From contig QEYB01001312.1 of NCBI GenBank assembly GCA_017562135.1, forward strand, positions 1,240,001 to 1,304,000: a stretch of DNA of 64,000 bases. The letters are read 5' to 3'. Within the stretch, counting starts at the first letter, position 1. Every line of letters begins with the position of its first letter. The position numbers and the translations under genes were made by a program. The stretch is from Dipylidium caninum. Taxonomy: Eukaryota > Platyhelminthes > Cestoda > Cyclophyllidea > Dipylidiidae. The notes beneath the pieces were generated by a model. It was not told where the DNA came from and did not search any database. It saw nothing but the letters and a program-made list of their open reading frames with translations. This document shows positions 14,108 to 40,394 of this stretch, piece after piece.

Positions 14108-17100
14108 ATGGGAGCGGGTGGCGGAGGATCATAATTTCTGGAACCCACCGTATTGACCAAATTGGCCGAAGCTCGCACCAAATGTCCCGTCACCACCACT
14201 AACTTCGCGCGTCCAAACACGCCGGCTGCGGCTGCCAAACTCTACCAACCCCATTTTCTGCGCTAGGCTGCGATAGGCCGAGGAGGCACAAACACTTCAG
14301 TGCTCTCCATGTCACTCGGTCACACGGTTGTCCATGCCCTCTGAGTCGGGGAGAAGGAGTTGCAAGTGAAACGCAAAAGCGGTCCCGGAAAGTCCATCTG
14401 CCGTAACAGGTGATGACAGAGTGGAGGTTAAAACGGTCTCCAGGGCTTCAGGCTCCCGGCGCATCAGGCTGTCACTTTCGTTGTCCCTTCGCTGGCCGCT
14501 GTAGCCTCTATTTAGGTCAGCATAGTCCCTAAAAACAAAACTTATGCGACGCTTTTTGGGGCGTTGGAGGCAGTCTGTGCATGCTCAGGGTGGCAAACCG
14601 GGGCGAAGAGCACGGAAAACATGTCCTGCGATTTGCTAAACTACAGCGCCACAGATCCACGTCACTCCGCTCCGTCTCTTCCACCGTCGGTGCACAAATA
14701 ACCTGAAAGCCGATTATGCGAGGTTCGCCCCGCCCCCGCCTCCCCTGGCGGGCGTTGCGGTTTCGGAGCGCGGAAGTCTAACGGCATTTCACCAACACGA
14801 TTATCCTTCCGCGTTCGCAGACGCTATGAGGAGAGGTAGAAGAAGAAGACAGAGGGACATTCACCCGCATGTTAGAGGTCATGCAATCAAAGCGAAGAAC
14901 TCCAGAGGTTGACGTGAAGGCGGTGTTTCGGTGAGATCTAAGCAGAGGGTGAGCGCGTGTTTGCCCAATTTCGCTTAAACGGCCTGCATTTTCGGCTGCG
15001 CACACTCACCGAGTGGATTAGACGCGGGTCTGGTAGCAAGGAGCCAACACAATCTTCTCAAAGTACTCCACACAGCCTCATCTTTACGGCCACGGATTTA
15101 ACTTATCCGCATCCTCGGTGGATTCCTTGACTTAACGTCTCTGACCCCTGGAATTTTTGACTCAAAACTAGTAACATGAAAATTCGGCATAAATTTCTTC
15201 CACGATACAAGTGAGCACTAGGAGGATGGCAGCATTTAGTTCAACATTTAACAGCCGCATCTGGGAAAAATTCAGGGTCATGGCAAAAGCCAACATATTG
15301 AATACCACCACACAGTAAGTCTAATAAGTGCGGTGGCGGTGGACACAACTGAAACCCAAAACACTTTTGCTAAGTTAACTGACGACGCTACTTTGTAATT
15401 TTTCTGCAGTCTGGAAAGGCGTTGCAACACCAACGCGGGTGGATGTGCGATCACTCACCGCCTCTCAATAGCGATGATGAGAGTCATCTTCACCCTGTCC
15501 TGGTGGATGGAAAAGAGTACAATCTAGCAATCGGGAAAAATGAACTGGGAAAGGGTATCACGGGTACAAAGTTTGTACTTTCACCGACTTCGACGGTAAG
15601 ACAATTTTAAGGGTGTGCGCCAATAACAGTCTGTAGGCCGCTGAGTCGGGAATCGCAAGACAGTGGATCGTTCTGCCACCGTAGACTGCGCCGTAAAGGC
15701 TCTTATTTGAGCGTAGACCGATTCGGCATGGGGTGAAGGTAGCGCAGCAGCAGGGACAGATAGTATTACACCCCTGTATTCAGCCAATTGAGGGTAAATA
15801 GTCGTCCCCAACCAACACTGCACAGTCCTTAAAATCAATACTACTGAAACGTTTGGAGTAGCAGTATTAAATTATCCACGTTCAGCTCTTTCCTATCGAG
15901 TTGATCAAGATACCACCAATTCCACCTTCATATCGTCATAAACAGTTCGCTTCATCATTTAAGGCAAGGAGGGAAATGTGAATAGTCCCGAATTGACATG
16001 GGTCAGTAGTTATTCAGATAGGATCTCCCTGTCCGACTGCTGTGTTTAAATCAAAAGCTGAGCAGAGGAAACGATATTGCCGTCACTCGTCCCCTTTGCC
16101 AGTAAGTCAATTTACGGGACATCCTGCTCATGGCGGTCAGGTCATCCAACTATGACACTGTTTTATGAGTGGTATAAAAGGAGACATCCACACGCGGTTA
16201 CAGTCCGCCTACGCTGTATTAAAAAACTCACTTGCCAGTAACGGCCAATGATGTCCGTTGGGAAGTGAAATGGCGCAGAGATAAAGTAAAATGGAGCCCG
16301 ATAACCCTTTGTAAAATCTTTGAACTCCTGTCTTCCATTTCCTTGCTAATTCGCCTGCCAGGTCAAGCGGACATTGTGGAGCATAATTTTGACTATCGCC
16401 TTCTGTACGCTGGGTTCTGACCATCTCACTGAAAAAAGTTATCCTACAATCAGACGTTTGATTCATTTGGCTTCTGCGTATTTTGCGTTTCGTCAACCCT
16501 CAGCGGAGGTAGCATCTGACATAGGGGCTAAACGGTAACTCCTTCCATTGCATGCACGCGAGACCATCTCTTCTACCGGGTGTCTCGTTAGAAGCGCAAA
16601 TGTGCCGAAGACAGGCGAAATCGCCTCAGATAATCTGATGTCGTGTATTGGGAGGAATTTATTCCGCTCGCGCCTTGTCATACCTTCTACTCACAGAAGT
16701 CGTATTTTGCCACCAACAAATCTATTGGCCACTTGTGAGAGGCGCCGTGTCCTCCCGGCTATTTCCAACCTACCTCAAGGCTTCTTCTCTGGTTTATAGC
16801 CTGCATTGCTGAATCAAAACAACAATATTCCCTCGACCATGTTACCTCCATGGGATTTGCCCCTATGCTTCGCTGCCGCGTTATTTGCCCGGACCAGAGA
16901 AGAAGAAAGAGTCGGAAACGCGTTTTCTTCAAGACGTCAAGGAGCCTTCGGTTCGCGCATGACGTCGACCGAGTGGGTGAAGCCCAGGTCCGGCGAAAGA
17001 CGAGACGCGCTGGGAGTGGCTCTGGGGGTCACAGGGACGTAAACTCTTCGTCATTTCGAAACATCCCCCCTGTTGGTTGCCTTTCTGCCCCCTACAGAGA

Positions 17101-17752
17101 TCTCTGGTAGCGAAGAAGCGTGTACTTGTGCCTGGAACTGTGAGGGAGGAGGGAGGAAATGAGCCTCGGATGCTCAGCGGTCTCTGCGAGGAGCCTTTAT
17201 GTCCGCAAATTCGAGAACCTTCGCAATGCCACTGAAAAAAGGCTCAAAATGTCCTTCATGTCCTTTTTTCTCGGATGCTGAAAATGCTCCAGTGTGTGAA
17301 TCAACTGTTACAACTACTTATTTTGGACTAGAAAGAAACAAGATGGAATGGGCCAGCGGGAGAGGGGGAAAGCATCACTAGCTTGTCTTCCGATGTCGGG
17401 AAACAAAGCCACTCACAATAACCAAATTATGGTCTGACTTCTCGGCCGAATCGCAATGCGGCGGTGGCTAAAGCGAGGATCATCCTCCACTCCGCCGTTG
17501 AGGCCTCTCGCCGGCGTAGAATTCGTCTTCGGCTGCGATCCTCGGCCAACGTGGCCTTCGGCTACATGATGAGCGGTCGAGTAGACGGGCGCTCCGCGAC
17601 GGTTGGGAAGCTGAGGATCACAGTTTGACGCGGGAGACGCCTCATACGGCGGCAGTTATTAGGCGTTTTTGTCCCAGACGTCTTCCAGGATCAACTCACA
17701 TGCTTGGAAACAACATCTTTTGCCGTAACATCGGAGCGAGTTGGGTGCACAT

Positions 17753-17772
17753 ACACACACACACGCACACAC
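17753..17772. repeat. (CA)n microsatellite, interrupted
   Basis: About ten CA units with one CG interruption. Confidence 0.85.
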
Positions 17773-20400
17773 GGCTTGTCCAGGGACATTAGCCGTGAGA
17801 TGAGAAGATTAAAACGCCCATCTCTTGGACTTATCAGGATCTGTCGGATGCCATCTGGAACCCTCCACCTTCACGCATATCGACGAGGTCCGCCTCTCCG
17901 TCTCCGTGACATAACGCTTGTGTCTGCCGCCTCGAAGTGGCGGCGACTTGACGTCTTCAAGTAAATCTCACACAAGAAGCAAAAAAGGCACACCCTGCTC
18001 AGACGAGAATTTCAACCTTTACCTGTCAAACATAACATACTTGTCACGACGACGCGGGTCTGGGGTGGACATCCACGACGCGTTTTTGCTTTTTTGCCTC
18101 AGAGCGGCGTTGTTCACGCGGTCCGGGAAAAACCAGCCGGCCGGGAAGCAGGACGCTCGGCTTCCGACTCCTCTCACCATTAACTTCGCGCCGAGCAGTC
18201 GCGCGTGAAGCCGTTAATGCTGCCTTCCTCGTGAGCAGTCTCCTCGCCGAGTGAGGCTCAAGAGGCCGGTCCTCTGCCCAGCCGCTCTGCCCGATCACCG
18301 ACATATGCCTGGCCGCCTCCGCCCTCGCGGAATGGCCACAGGCCCCAGCAGAGGCCGGAATATGTTGCACAGGCGACGGGAGGAGGGGGGGGGAGCGCCT
18401 CGTTCATCTTTCACACCGTTCGCAGCGCCGAGCTCAGCATCAGATCGTGCTATTCCGAGGAAGTTTTTTCTGAAGGAAAACTTCCGTTCCGATGTTACGC
18501 TTTAAAAAGGACTCGGGAAGAATTCCTCCCCACCGCACAAACGGTGCGAAGGAAAGCGTTATAATAACTTTAAACCGACGTGGCGCGAGCTAAAAGCGTG
18601 GCAGCCCCTCAGACCGCATGCATAAACGGAGGCAGAGCACAGAGCCTACCGGGTGAGTGAACAACTCGGGCTGAAAGCTTTCCTTTGCCAAGACGACTTT
18701 GGCGCTCGTAGCTCGTAATGACAATAAGGCCAACGATGGACGCAGAGCCGACGGGGCTGAGTGGGTCGCCCCCGTCCTCCGCCCATACCGCAACCACGCA
18801 GCGCCCCCCATTTGTCATTCGAGGCAGTGCCGGAACGGAAAACTTTCCAGTGCAGCTCCTCTCAAAGGCTTTCGCAACTCCCTGTTGGGGAGTAGGGGCG
18901 GCTGCGGATGGGGAGGAATCTGTGGCACTCTCGAAAATCACCCTCTTCCATCAACAAATTACGAAGCTTAAAGGATATCAGCAGCTTTATTTAAAGCAGC
19001 CCAAATCACCGTACGGGTGGTTTGTGTGAAAGCTAGGGAGATAAATGGGCCGTCAACGGAGGCAGAGGGCGAGAAAGATCAGACTGATGTGGCACTCCTC
19101 GTAGGCGCGGGATGGTGGGCGCGTGTCGAGGAGGTTCAACGAGCTGTCAGTGAAATATTACGACTTGTACTAAATGTTCACATTCGGCCACATTCAATTG
19201 TCGTGCCAGCGAAAGGGTGGATGAAATCCTACGGCTTAAGGCAGACCAAGGACCGTCTCCGTGCATACGGCGCGTTTCTGGCCTCGTCCTGGGGCCTCGT
19301 TGATCGCCGTTCCTCGCCGCTTGATCAGCAGGACCGAAATTTGGCTCAGGTAATAAACAAGGCGCTCCACAGTTCCCGGCACAGAGTTAAGTAGCCGCGG
19401 TTGGTTGTCGGTGGGCAAGCGGTGGTGGTGCGCGGACGGGCCGGGTGCAGTGTCCTCCTTCTGCCGCGCCAATAAATCTCCCTACCATCGGCTGCCACGC
19501 GGACCAGAATGGGATTTCGGCGCAGTGTGGGTGGTGGTTGCAAGAGATTGCCACTTAGGAGGGGCCCATGATTCCTGGTGGTGCCTTCCCCTCACGACAG
19601 CTTCCAAACCACCCGACAGGAGCCGCTTGGTAGGGTCACACTAGTTCCCCTGATGAGCTCACATTTGACAACGACTGTCCTCGCACACTTGAAATGCCCG
19701 GCCACGGCCAAAGCGCAGCGCTGCTTCTCCCGCCGCTGGGGAGTACGGCGGGAGCATCCACGCGTTGGCCACCGGTGAGCCTCTCTTTAATGGCCCTATT
19801 TCATCACAAAAGCTTTATAGCCACACGTGGGGATTCAATACCTGTGATTAGGGCATACGCCATTGGCGAGACTCAAAGCCTGCTCAGAGTTGGCAGACAG
19901 TCGTTGAACGAAAGAGTGCCTTGGGAGGTCCACCTTCTGAAACCCACCACGAGGCAGACGAGAAACGACAAGTTGGAGTGAATAGAGCGGGTTTTACGAA
20001 GTGTGGCGGTGGCACCGGCCTGAAGGTAGGGTTCTTTTCGAGAGCTGAGGTCTCACTGGCGCCCGAGGGAGGCGTGTCTGTGTTGATCAAGTGAAGAACT
20101 GCAGAGTCAACAGTTCCTCTTTGAGGTTTTCGCGCAGAAGTAACTCTGCTCTCCGTGCCTGAAATTCGCCGTCCTTACGGAATTCTGACAACATCTCTAC
20201 GACGCGGACGCCGTCATTCAATTATCCATGGGCTCCTGACCGACCAGTCGTTAAAAACGAAGCTCCCCTCATCTCTACGGCACCGCAGCAGTTTGGTAGC
20301 ATACCGTCAGTCCTTTAAATAACCGAAGAAAAACCTCTCCACCGCATGTTATCAGAGACGCTATTAACGTCCCCGCAAGTCTGCTCTGTACAGGTCAGAA

Positions 20401-20480
20401 GGGGCGAGCCGGGGAGACGCCGGGGGGACGCGGGGCGTGGTGGACGGGGGTGGGAGGAGGGGGGGGGTGGGGGCGGTGAG
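20401..20480 (+). repeat. Dense G-tract cluster
   Basis: Many runs of three to ten G separated by short spacers occur in 80 bases, enough for one or more G-quadruplexes on the plus strand. Confidence 0.75.
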
Positions 20481-23400
20481 AGAAAGACGGCGAACGCGTG
20501 TCTGCCCACCACACATGAGGGCCTTTTCACTGATTTCCTCGGGGAGAACGCGGTCACCCAGAGGGCAATCACGCGCGCCTCCATCACTCGTCCGTGGATG
20601 GGGCAAATCGGTGGAAATCGCCTCTCGTGCCTAAGCCGCCCGCAGAACTTCGGCCAAAGGGGGCATCGTCAGAGTCGCCTCAAGTTTCAACACGTCCCTC
20701 CACCAGCTGGACTTTGGAAAGGCGCGGTCATTTGTGAAACATTGCAGAAAAAGTAAGCAGAAATCTCAACATTCCCGGCTGCGTAATTCTTCATGAACGG
20801 GTACGCAGGGATTGAAATGGCACCTCGTCTGTCCGCCGGAGTGATCTGCCACACTGTGAAGGTGGAAGAGATGCGGAGCTCTTGCCGCCACCATTTTTCC
20901 CCGTCAATACACCAGATACTGTCAGAAATATCAGGTTGCCCATCACATCCGGAGAAATCTATTCCGGACATGGCGGCAGATGACGAGGTATGTCATGTGA
21001 CCTTCACTCGGCGCTTCTCGCTGGCACAGGCTGCAGTCATCAGATGCAGAGGAAACTGGTGGTCTCGGGAAGAGGCAGAAGGGGCGAGCGAATTCCGCAG
21101 AGGACGCGATTCTCACCCCTCGGAGTGTCCCCGTCTCCCCACACGAGAACAAAGCGAGAGCATCGGGCTTGACCGACGCCTTATGCGCTGGAGGATGTGG
21201 GAATCACAAGACATCACAGCCTCTTCGTCTTAGTTAATTTCGGCTGCTTCATCCCCAACCAATCCTTTCGGCTCTCCTCCGCCGCCAGGAGGATTATACT
21301 AGGCCCATGGGGAGCGCAACTGTGTCCCACTCTGCCTGCCTGCTGATACACACTGCACGAGGAGCAAAGGTCTGGGTTCGGGTGCGTGTGGATTTCACGA
21401 AACACCGGGTTCGGCTTCCCCAGGGTAAAGGTGGGCGGCCCGAGCTCCTCCTCGGCCACGCAGTACCGAGTCGATGGGAGGAGCCTCCGCGACTTGAGAA
21501 CCAGCAGAGGTGCCCGTCCGGGCCGGCGTGAGCAAGAGCTGTCGGGGCTCGCTCGGGGCCCCGGCCTCCCGCCTGCCCCGTTTGCGCGCATGCCTGCGTG
21601 CCGCGCACGGAAGCGGACCGGCGTCGGGGGCGGCCAACGCATTGCCAGGCAATTCTCCTCACTCTGCCATGTGATTTGCTGAAAATGGCACGGAAATGGT
21701 GAGGGACGATAAAGTGGCTATCATCATATGTCACAACAAGGCGAGTGGCTTTGATGTTGCGCCTATTTATGACTGAAATTACTTGCATTGTCTTATGACC
21801 AGTGGCCTTCGAAAGCCATCACTTAGGCGACCATCGTGTGCCTGTAATTGCCCAAACTCAGCCTTATTAATTACCGCCTCTACGGCCAAGGCGCCCGGAG
21901 ATGACGAGGTCTGGCTCCTCCGACACCCTCGGCTCCACTTGCCCTAATGCTTCCCGTGTTCTCAGCCTCCCACCCGCCTCTTTGTAAGCGTAGTCTCCTC
22001 AGACTGCGGAGGTCGTCTGCCGAGCACCGCGGCGCCACTTGGGAAGGCATCGCCTGGTCGACTGGGCAACCAGGTGGCTGTCGGGGCCACGCCGTCGCGA
22101 AAAGCACAGTCGTGGTAAGAAGATTAGCGTTAATTCCTAGGATCTTGGACTCGTCCTTGGGGCTTCCGAGGGACTCGGCGCTGGCCTGGGCGTGATGAGG
22201 ATTCAGGAGGTGAGGCGACCACGCAAACTGGAGTAGGTGCCGTCTTCCGAGTTCGCCTTGCTCTCGCAACTCCCCGCCCAACGGGATCCAATATGAGTTT
22301 TATATTATATGTAGTTGGCGTTATTTTCACCACGAAAAGTCTTCCCCTGTACGATTAAAACGCCATAAGGTCACGCGTAAGTCAGCGTCAATTATCACTG
22401 TGCGAAATGACGAGTAGCCACCCGCCGGAAGGAGGCAGCCAGTGCACCGCAGTGCGTCCTGACTGAGGACCTGCGAACCGAGCCGCTCCGCTGAGAGGCA
22501 AGCTCAAAACCTCGAGTGCAGAAGCAGTGGTCCCGCCTCATGGCCGCAGTCCCTGCCGAGCGACGAATGTGCCCCATTCGGAGGCCACGATGTGCGACTG
22601 TTGCCATGAGGGACGCTGAACCCCAGTGCCCGGCCAGGCTGACACAAGTTCCGCGTCCCACCGCGCCTCACGTGAAAATCGTCTAATGCACTGGCTAATT
22701 CGAGGCGAGGTGTCTAGCGAGAAGTGCCTTGAACAACTGGCTGCGCTGTGTGATGGTGGACGAGCCTCGTTGCCGCTCCCGTAGGCGGAACAGAGGGGGA
22801 TGATGGTAGTCGGAGCATGGGAGATGACTGAAGAAGAGTACATCCCTGGCGAGGCATCTCGAAGGTTCTGTGGCACCACAACGCTCGTCTCTCAGGCCAT
22901 TCCAGCAGGTTGCGCCAGAGTGGCGGCGTTGGTTGAGCTGGAGGACCGCCGGGCACCGTTGCGCAAAACGACGAGGGACTCCCTGCGGGTAGCTGGGGTT
23001 AGGGGCCATGGAAAGCCAGGCATATCTACGCGGGTGGAGGAGGAAGGTGCACATGGCTGACGCTGACATGGTGCTACAGAACGCAGGTGTCTACTCGGCC
23101 CAGGCGAAATCTCGTCTCCGCAGAGTGTGAGGGGAGGCCCACCTCGAAATGCTGCTCAGTTCAGCTGTGCGCGTGATCCTCGTCGTCGGGCCCCTCCACT
23201 TTAAGGCGAGCAGACTCGCATTCCCTCCTCTGCCCTGTCCCAAATTGACTCGACTTCTCGGCCGCTTTGGCGGCCACTTGGCCCTCTCGCTTCCTCGTGG
23301 CACACGCCCCTCCCTGAAGCACCGTCAGGCGTGAAGGGCAGACTCATGAGCCCAAATATATCTGCCTCCTGGAGATGCACCATTCTCCACGGCGGGGAAA

Positions 23401-24834
23401 TCCTTACCCGGTTTTCCCTCTGAGCATGCGCGGCATTTCGTGCGCTATTGAAGTCCTCCCAATTTTGGCTTCGTCACCTTTTTCAAGTGATGACCTTAAA
23501 CCCTTCGATGGGAAGAAGCAACTGTTTGGAAGTCAGGCCGAAAATATTACTTTAAAACCCCAAACTGTCGCAGGCGTGAAGCACCGACCAACCTCCGTCC
23601 TGGCATTTGGTCGGGTGATAATCACGACAGTCTGACCCCACCGGTCTTTCGGGCGCTCCACGTCCTTCGACGAGGACACTGGCCGCTGTCCGCTTCCACT
23701 TCTTTGCCTGCACTTCTGCTCAGTGTGGGACGTTGCAGTTCCATTGTCTGGAACCACTGAGTCAAACGACAGACGCGCCCCAGCTCAAGCGGTCAGTAGC
23801 AACGCGTCTTACTGCAATGAACCGTCACTCCACCGCTTTCAGGAGGTAAAATGAGCGACTTTATGAAGTGCGAATTCTTCTGAAGGGCGGTACGACGATG
23901 GAAGCCTGAACTACTACCCTACACACTGACATGGGCCCATTTTCACCCAAATCCAGTCCCCAAGTGGACTCACATTTGGAAGAAGCGTAGAAGAGGTGTT
24001 TCCTCTTCCCTGGCGCCCTTGCCATTCTAACGGGGCACACGGACACGGACGACTTTCAAGAGGGAGCTGACTGAGCGGAGTTGGACTTTCGAACCCGCCC
24101 CCGGCCAGAGTCCGCCCACCTTAGTATGCGTGGTGTATAATATTTCCACGTTGTCTTTCTGTTGCCGGACGAAGAACTGCTTCAACACAGTCTTTCCGGG
24201 CTAGGAGATAAGAACAACGATAGTGCGGTGGGATGCCAATGGACCCTGACCCTCGCAAGGAGAGGATCAACCGGGAAAAAAATGGTATTCGTCCTTGAGC
24301 CACAGGTGGGAAAACGGCCGCCGTTACAGGTTACCGACCGTAGGTGGGTCTCGCAATCACGCAACCCGACAGCACCAGGCCTCCTGCAGAGCAGAGGGAC
24401 CTGACTGCATGGTGGTGACTCCGAGCGGCACTGTTCGGCCGCGATCTCAGTCCACGTGGGCGACCGATGGAGTCAAGGACTGAGGAGGTTGCCTCTACTC
24501 CTTTCAAGTGGAACCAAAGGAAGAGGAGACACGGCGAAAGGAGTTTTTTGAAATCTCCTCCAACCGCCACACTGGGGACTGCTTAATAAGAGACCACGGA
24601 GTTAGTTTGGCATTGTTAGGAGAAAAAATCGTGATGATTTGCAAAATTAGAAACTCTGCTTTTGGAGGAGAAATTCACCCGTCGCCCATTCCGAGGTGTT
24701 GCCGACCCAGAGACCGAGGCGACTTCGAGTGTCAAGTGGGGGTAACTCTGGCGTTGCAAGTACGCAAGTTGCCTCTCTCACGTGCAGTTGACCGCAGAGC
24801 GGGAGAGGCGGGCAGTGAGGAGGAGGACGCAGGC

Positions 24835-24859
24835 CGTGGACGTGGGACGTGGGACGTGG
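24835..24859. repeat. (GTGGGAC)n short tandem repeat
   Basis: Three to four copies of a 7-base unit, GTGGGAC with slight variation. Confidence 0.8.
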
Positions 24860-26317
24860 AGGTGAGGGGGGAGAGGATGGCGGGAGCGGGGCGGGGGCAG
24901 GGGAAGCAGTTTCCCATGTGAGAACTTTGCTCTTAGCGCCTGTTACCTCTCCTCTCCGTGCCTAAAAGGGTAGGTGTTAGGGAGGCAATCGTTGTAAAAT
25001 CCTCCCCCCTAGCTCGAGGCATGAGTGGCATTGCTTATGGACGGGAGCGTTGCCCTCTCGCTGTTTTGCGTGCCGCCCTGGTCGGTTGTGTTCCCCACCG
25101 GAAGCACACACACCCCATTCCATGCGGACGCCGTTTGCAGGGCCTCTGGGACGATGGCCTGGTCTGAGAGGTGGGCAAAAGAGGCCTCAGGGGCCATGAG
25201 CGACAAACGAATGTGGTAAACGGGGGTCTCGCGCGAGGCCTCTTTAAGTCAACATGAGTCAGCGGAATTTGGGGTGTGGTAGCATCAGAACGACGACTGG
25301 GGAAGGTAAAGTTAACGAAACGGAACGAGTATGGTCAACGACGGCTCTCCTGCTGCAGCCTAGTTAATGGTCCGCCTGCCAGCTGTCTACGAGGTCTGAT
25401 GGAGGTCTACGCGCCCCTCGTCCTCTGCCTGTGGAGGCTGTCCAACTCTCCTTTCACCGGCGTCTTCTCTCGCGTGCGCACTCGTGGCTATTTAGGACAG
25501 TTTTAAGGCACTGGCATTTTAACCGTCGTCACGGCGACGTTGACGCACTAGTTCATTGTGGCTACGGGGCGAACTCTCGACGTTGCGCACTGAGCAGGAA
25601 CCATCCTTGCTTCCGCACTCCTGTCGGCGGTGGGAGACTGTTACCCTCCCACTTCCACCAGCCTCAACTCCTTGGAACGTCTTATTCACACGGCGCACAC
25701 TATAACGGAGTTCCTCAACTGTCTTAACTCTAATTTTTGCTCCATTTTGGACTGGATTAGGGACTGTGCGGAGCAGATCGGGGCCTCGGGTGGGGCGCGG
25801 GGAGCACCAGCCGGTCATTGCTGCACCGGCAAGCACTGCGTCACCGGATGCGATGACATGAGAATTAACCGTCGGTGGGGGTCATCGTATGGGTCATGAC
25901 GAAGACGTGGGTGGACAGACAAACAAACATTTTCTGTGTTAAAACATTATCATCCTGTATCCCCCAACTCTGCGTCTGCTCCCGTTCAGCCGGTTGACTG
26001 TGGAATGAAAACGCGGTGTTAGACACAGGAGGGTTAATTTAACACTATAGTAAAAGGCAGCAGAGAGGAATTGGTGCTGCAGAAGTCGGCCGCCGGTATC
26101 ATAATGAAAAAATAGCTCTCACCCACAAGTCCGTGGCAGGCGAACAGTCTCAGGACGAGGGGAGCGGAGGAGTCTAAGAAAGGAGGTGGGTGGAGAAGGG
26201 AGGGAGGGCGGCGGTGGTTTGAGCGGAGGCAAGCCTCGAGAGGTGGAGGAGGGTCGGCAGACGAAGGGTTCAACAATTTAGGGGAAGAGGGGAAGGAATG
26301 CTTCGGGATCGAGAAGG

Positions 26318-39720
<13,403 letters not shown>

Positions 39721-40355
39721 CTGCAAGGAGAAACAGGCTTCCGTTAGGAGGATCGCCCTCAGACTGGCGTATGGACTGGCACACTGCGATTAGCCGAGGC
39801 AGACTTCCAACGCAGACGGTGGAATTAAGCATTCGACTGACAGGTGCACGACAAACTCCCTTTCTCCACCAATTAAGTGTAGTTTAAAAAGTTTGTTAAC
39901 ACATCCTTGTCCCCCGCGCTTACGCGACCACACTCGACTCGACTGGGCTGTCAGGGCAACTAAAAGCTTGTCACCGCTGTCAGTCAACCAGCCTCCACCC
40001 AGTGCGTTGGGGGGGAGGGGGAGGAAGTGTCAAGGCATGTGACTAACGCGCTCTACCTCTTTAGAAAGAAGTTTGATCTCTAAGTGCGTCTCGTCCAAAG
40101 CCTTTCAGGGTGTCAGTGAGGGAAAGAGAAGGTGGGAGGAAACACTCCAACCACTCAACTTAATGGCCATGGCAATCGAGTTTCGGTCTGAGCGATCCAC
40201 CCACAGACACTTTTTATGTTACCATTTCGGCGTGACTGCATGAAATTTCTTGCCTTTTCAGCAATAATTCATCACTCAGAGAAGAATCTTCCGATAGGAG
40301 CGCGCCTCAGAGGTTGGTAATGTTGACGATTCTTAATCATGGCCGCCCAGGTTAC

Positions 40356-40394
40356 CTCTCAGCTCGGCAAAGTTTCGAGCCTCCCAGTCTCCAC
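40356..40394 (-). CDS. Candidate copine exon (C2B, W...LC segment)
   Basis: A 39-base minus-strand interval lies between an acceptor reading ttttacaag and a GTAACC donor. Read in the phase required by the next exon (which begins with the last base of a codon) it gives WRLGGSKLCRAE and then R at the junction, followed by LIIIQCIDWN. Copine C2B domains have a conserved pattern of W, a short stretch, LC, and then the strand before the aspartates, so position and phase both fit. The W to LC spacing is about three residues shorter than in human copine 3. It is a very short exon and could be coincidence. Confidence 0.4.

Larger units (their letters stand above)
1..26317. other. GC-rich region with no supported gene
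   Basis: This stretch is rich in GC and CpG apart from a more AT-rich first kilobase or so. Open frames of 60-220 codons occur everywhere and overlap on both strands, as expected by chance at this composition. None carries a domain motif that I recognise or chains into phase-consistent exons. It could be intergenic, or the long introns and distal exons of a neighbouring gene. It holds simple repeats, G-rich tracts and palindromes listed separately. Confidence 0.6.

Noticed and set aside
25627..25800. Helical-looking plus-strand peptide LERLIHTAHTITEFLNCLN
   Set aside because: It is a short frame with no recognised family and no clear splice sites; it may be chance.
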